A program made the translations under genes and the position numbers. The notes below the pieces were generated by a model. The model was not told where the DNA came from. It was given only the letters and a program-made list of their open reading frames with translations, and searched no databases. From assembly GCF_001983935.1 (NCBI RefSeq), contig NZ_CP017641.1, positions 7,366,001-7,430,000 of the forward strand: 64,000 nucleotides of DNA. The letters run 5' to 3'. Below, in pieces: positions 60,740 to 64,000 of the stretch (position 1 is the stretch's first letter; each line of letters opens with the position of its first letter). Source of the DNA: Fuerstiella marisgermanici. GTDB taxonomy: Bacteria; Planctomycetota; Planctomycetia; Planctomycetales; Planctomycetaceae.

Positions 60740-61852
60740 CTATTCCGTTCGAGGAACGGGCACGGTCTTCTTTGGTGCACCAAGGCAGATTCGAAATCCA
60801 TCGCGGGAGTCAGAATACGAAACACTCGCGATGCCGAGTCGAACCGCGCATCGAGCGTTGCCAGGCACATCAAAGTAGTTACCGCCCCGGCAAACCGGGC
60901 TGGACACTGAGAGTTGCTGCTTGTCCTTGAAGTGTATCCGCTCGTGCCCGCCTTCCGGATCAAAATGGTCGAGCGTGAATTCCCACACGCCGCCACACAT
61001 GTCTGCCAGGCCGAATCCATTGCGTCCCTTTTCGCCATAGTGATCAACCGGCGACAGGAAGGCATAGCCGTCGCTCCACGGAGCATTTGCCAGCGGCCAG
61101 ATTGTGTCTCGATTAGGAAGAAAGTCGACGGCGGAAATGTTGAATCTGCCCTTCCCTTCCATCAGATCGTTTCCCCACCAGAAGTAGTGACTCTCATGGC
61201 TTCCACCGCGGCAGGCATAGGCCCATTCTGCTTCGGTGGGAAGACGGAATTCCAATTCGGGCGACAGCCGTCCCGCTTTTCGTTCGACGTCTGTGAGCCA
61301 GGTACAGAACGCTTTCATGTCCTGGTAGCTCACGCAGACCACGGGGTAGTCTTCCTTCATTGGGATCCCGAACCCCGGATCTCGCCAGCTTTTGTTTGCC
61401 ACGGACTTCCATGGATGTACGACTTTGGAAGGGTAGTAGTAGCGATCCCATTCATGATCGAAGACCTGAGTCACACCGCCCGCCTTTTCTGCATCGGTGA
61501 CGTAACCTGTGTCCTCGACAAATCGCCGAAACTGAGCCATGGTGATTTCCGTCCGGCCCATCCAGAATCCGTCGCTGACGCTCATCGGCCGCGGCTCACC
61601 TTCATACTGTTCGCGTATTGTTCCCGGTTGTGCACCGCCTTCAATACCGGTTGCCCACGCCTTCTCCTCCGCGGTGCTGCCCATCATGAATTTGCCTGGC
61701 GGTATGAAGCACAGTTCAAGTCCGACGCCGCTTCCAAGATTCATCTTCTTGACGTCGCCCTGCTGCGGTTCGTCGGCTGCAACCGGGTGGGCGGAGAAGA
61801 AAGAAAGGCACGCGACCAGTAGGATCAAAGCGAGAGTGTGATGTTTCTTCAT
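60740..61852 (-). CDS. SUMF1/formylglycine-generating-enzyme-like exported protein
   Basis: 370 residues from the ATG at 61852 with AAGGTG upstream; signal peptide to about AADE. The FGE-sulfatase (SUMF1) domain is clear: FIPPGKFMMGS, GFWMGRTEITMAQFRRFVEDTGYVTDAE, DYPVVCVSYQDMKAFCTWL, EFRLPTEAEWAYACRGG and NGFGLADMCGGVWEFTLD. The region equivalent to the active-site cysteines of true formylglycine-generating enzyme (C-x4-C before RCAAR) reads YFDVPGNARCAV, so both appear missing; it is more likely a non-catalytic relative or serves another role. It stands upstream of the PSD1 gene (86-base gap) on the same strand. Confidence 0.88.
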   Translation of the reverse strand: MKKHHTLALILLVACLSFFSAHPVAADEPQQGDVKKMNLGSGVGLELCFIPPGKFMMGSTAEEKAWATGIEGGAQPGTIREQYEGEPRPMSVSDGFWMGRTEITMAQFRRFVEDTGYVTDAEKAGGVTQVFDHEWDRYYYPSKVVHPWKSVANKSWRDPGFGIPMKEDYPVVCVSYQDMKAFCTWLTDVERKAGRLSPELEFRLPTEAEWAYACRGGSHESHYFWWGNDLMEGKGRFNISAVDFLPNRDTIWPLANAPWSDGYAFLSPVDHYGEKGRNGFGLADMCGGVWEFTLDHFDPEGGHERIHFKDKQQLSVSSPVCRGGNYFDVPGNARCAVRLGIASVSYSDSRDGFRICLGAPKKTVPVPRTE

Positions 61853-62344
61853 GGGATCACCTTGGGGAGGAGATGGATGGTGGGGCAACATTTTGTGGGG
61901 ACCTACCGAGATTCCGGCGGTTGTTTGTTGATGTGTTACTTGATCTTGCCATGTTCGTCAAAGAATGCGAAACGAATGCGGCTTAGTCCGGCTCGCGACC
62001 TGACACATGATTAGCCAGTCCGTGCGCGAAAAGGGGCAAGTCGTTCGTCGGCTGTTTCGTTCGAGGCGCAAGAAACTCCTGTGAGCCATCCAACATAATC
62101 TCCGATTTGCGGGTTTCCCCGCAACGCTGCTCAGTCAAAACCCGGCAGAAATCGACTTAACAGCCGCTGAAACTGTGGTGTGCTATGGCTACTGCCCCGA
62201 GGGGTTAAATTGCGGTGTGGCTAGTGACAGATAATTCTTACACTTCGCGCGGCTTGGGTTCCGCCCCCGACCAGCAACCCACCATGCGCGCCCGTCGTGA
62301 TTTGCTCGCGCATAGAAACTATGACCAACGGAAAGTGAAAACAC
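61853..62344. other. Intergenic region upstream of the last gene
   Basis: About 490 bases with no recognised gene, RNA or repeat. It separates the divergent SUMF1 and flagellin-like genes. A GGAAAG sequence about ten bases before the 62345 ATG is a plausible ribosome site. Confidence 0.4.
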
Positions 62345-64000
62345 ATGTTGCTAAAGGATTGGCTGAAGTGTCTGACCGGTGAACGTCGTAGCCAGCGTCG
62401 GCTGATGAGTGCTTCGTGGCGACACGCTGAAACGTCCGCATCTGTGCAGCTACTGGAGCCACGGCAGTTGTTGTCTGCCACCAATTCTCTGTCTGAATCA
62501 TCGTTAGCTGATATTAGCGGGCCTCAACTTGCTGTTATTAAAACTGGCGTTCATTCGGAATTGGCGATCAGCATCGCTGACGACGTGAACCGGCGAGTTC
62601 AGATCGCGGGGCTTCGGACAGCGATTGCCAACTCCGAAAAGGCCGTGACTTTAGTGCAAACCGCGGAAGGTGCCGTGGAGGCAATTGAGTCATTGCTGAT
62701 CGAGGTACGAAATCTGACCATCGATTCCGCCGACACTGGTGTGCATCATCAGGACGTATTGGCTGCCAATCAGTTGGAAATCGAATACGCGTTGGATGCG
62801 ATCGACCGAATTGCGAATAGCACTCAGTTCGGTAGAAAGGTGCTGCTGGATGGCTCGGCCAGTGTGGAAGCTACCTCAACCAACAGTGCTGTTTCGTTCC
62901 TGAGAGGGACGTCTGACACGACCGTCGGAATGTACTTCATGACTGTAACAACGGCTGCTGAACGAGCTCACGTTTCGGCCAGCACCGCCCAGGGCGATAG
63001 CATACTTGCCGGCGACGAAACTCTGACTGTCAATGATGTGGAGCTCACATTAACTGCGGGGCTGACACAGAACCAGGTTGTGGATCGCATTAACGAATTT
63101 ACGACTCAAACAGGTGTGAAAGCAGAAATCGATACTGCCAATGGCGGCGTCACCCGTCTGTTCAGCGAAGACTTCGGTAAAGATGCAGAGGTTTTTGCCA
63201 TTTCCAACGTTGCGGCTTCTGAGTCAAGCAGCGGTATTGGAACCGATGTGCTTAGAGACGACGGTGAAGATATCGTCGCCACAGTCGGGGGATCGTCGTT
63301 CAATGGTTCAGGCAATCTGCTGACCGTAGATTCCGGAGCGGCGAAAGGGCTGTCAATTCAGATTGCTGCCAGCAGCGACGCTGTGACGACCGGCACCGCC
63401 GTTACGTCGACACTGTTTGTGACAGACAACACTCTGCAGTTTCAGATTGGACCGAACGCGAACCAGACGGCCAGTCTTTCAATCGACCGCGTCAATCCGG
63501 TTGCCCTCGGATTTGGGATAGGTGGGAATCGCTTTCACAATCTAAGCGAAATAGACGTCACGTCGACTGGGCGGTCACAGGATTCACTGTCGGTGGTCGA
63601 CTCTGCCATCAATGATATCATCAATCTGAGAGTTAAGCTGAGGGCATTTCGGACGTACACGCTCGAAGCGACTGCCAATAGCCTGCGTACGACATTGGAA
63701 ATCATGGTCAACGCTGAGTCGGTGATAAGTGTTCCCCACTTTCCTCGCATATTCGCCCACATCAGTGTGGGCGGTGCGGGGGATATTAACGGAGACGGCT
63801 TCGACGATCTGATTATTCGATCGAGCTTCACCGGTGAGACCTATGTTGTCTTTGGCGGCAAGCTGACCCTCCGTCTGGATGGCGACGCTTTCTCATTCGA
63901 CATCGACAACAGCCAAAGCAGCACCATCGCTGGCGTGGAAGCCATCGACATTTCCGGCAGCGGCGCAAACACGCTGACACTGAATGCGCTCGACGTGCTG
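62345..64000 (+). CDS. LEPR-signal surface protein with flagellin-like and FG-GAP domains (3' end outside window)
   Basis: Open from the ATG at 62345 to the window end without a stop (552 residues so far). The basic N-terminus leads to LEPRQLLSA (37-45), the planctomycete sorting signal. Residues about 82-172 look like the flagellin/hook-associated D0-D1 helices: VNRRVQIAGLRTAIANSEKA, LVQTAEGAVEAIESLLIEVRN, IEYALDAIDRIANSTQFGRKVLLDGS. A flagellin hook-IN-like segment follows (about 195-245), and the conserved C-terminal helices of flagellin are recalled by DSLSVVDSAINDIINLRVKL and SLRTTLEIMVNAES (about 411-460). Then GDINGDGFDDLIIRS (about 478) starts FG-GAP/integrin-like repeats. An export-signal-bearing flagellin-like protein is unusual: flagellins normally lack cleavable signals and use the flagellar type III system. 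Confidence 0.75.
   Translation, partial: MLLKDWLKCLTGERRSQRRLMSASWRHAETSASVQLLEPRQLLSATNSLSESSLADISGPQLAVIKTGVHSELAISIADDVNRRVQIAGLRTAIANSEKAVTLVQTAEGAVEAIESLLIEVRNLTIDSADTGVHHQDVLAANQLEIEYALDAIDRIANSTQFGRKVLLDGSASVEATSTNSAVSFLRGTSDTTVGMYFMTVTTAAERAHVSASTAQGDSILAGDETLTVNDVELTLTAGLTQNQVVDRINEFTTQTGVKAEIDTANGGVTRLFSEDFGKDAEVFAISNVAASESSSGIGTDVLRDDGEDIVATVGGSSFNGSGNLLTVDSGAAKGLSIQIAASSDAVTTGTAVTSTLFVTDNTLQFQIGPNANQTASLSIDRVNPVALGFGIGGNRFHNLSEIDVTSTGRSQDSLSVVDSAINDIINLRVKLRAFRTYTLEATANSLRTTLEIMVNAESVISVPHFPRIFAHISVGGAGDINGDGFDDLIIRSSFTGETYVVFGGKLTLRLDGDAFSFDIDNSQSSTIAGVEAIDISGSGANTLTLNALDVL

Overview
The window reads as chromosome of a planctomycete (Planctomycetota, Planctomycetaceae-like; the genus cannot be fixed from sequence alone). 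Support: DUF1800/DUF1501 and PSD1 (Planctomycete cytochrome C, DUF1549, DUF1553) proteins, LEDR/LEPR-type N-terminal sorting signals on two very large extracellular proteins, a PEP-CTERM protein, dockerin/SdrD-B/GEVED architecture, many secreted sulfatase/hydrolase genes and decayed SLKRQRG-type repeats.

Layout. (1) 1-7.6 kb: the 3' part of a BlaR1-like M56 peptidase carrying about a dozen carboxypeptidase-regulatory-like repeats, then a DUF1800/DUF1501 pair. (2) 7.8-22.4 kb: an integrated plasmid-like island. It has ArdC anti-restriction protein, a Toprim/DUF3991 protein, ParA plus a ribbon-helix-helix partner, RadC-like JAB protein, a HigBA-type toxin-antitoxin with a palindromic promoter-operator, a serine recombinase, a complete iteron origin (DnaA box, AT-rich stretch, eight 15-bp iterons) in front of a RepA initiator, and the remnant of an integron-type tyrosine integrase with one in-frame stop. 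(3) Inside the island, 9.36-14.04 kb, lies the most interesting locus: a long prokaryotic Argonaute whose PIWI catalytic residues are lost, convergent with and overlapping a two-gene operon made of a DisA/DAC-like (DACNV-like) nucleotide-sensor protein and an unrecognised helical protein. This is a plausible undescribed Argonaute-linked defence module.

(4) 22.5-36.9 kb: a PEP-CTERM protein and a roughly 4,540-residue secreted subtilase with YVTN-type propeller, Calx-beta, five SdrD-B units, dockerin and GEVED domains. (5) 37.2-38.2 kb: a scar of remnants (WD40 N-terminus, 3' half of a tRNA-Val with its terminator, HsdM N-terminus). (6) 38.3-53.7 kb: two divergent operon-like runs of exported hydrolases sharing the 46.3-46.5 kb promoter region. 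The minus run has a triple-Rid/alpha-beta-hydrolase fusion, a propeller protein, a ceramidase-like protein, an esterase and an NlpC/P60-like protein. The plus run has a PIG-L deacetylase, a sulfatase-sialidase fusion, an amidohydrolase, an isochorismatase-ThuA fusion and a beta-lactamase-fold hydrolase. They look like a scavenging locus for sulfated or amidated glycans or glycolipids (inference).

(7) 53.7-56.5 kb: decay zone with an internally deleted Ig2/cytochrome protein, a RAYT transposase surrounded (and internally interrupted) by its repeats, and a DUF1501 pseudogene. (8) 56.5-61.9 kb: intact DUF1501, PSD1 and SUMF1-domain genes. (9) 62.3-64.0 kb: the 5' part of a large exported protein in which a flagellin-like region follows an LEPR signal and precedes an FG-GAP repeat.
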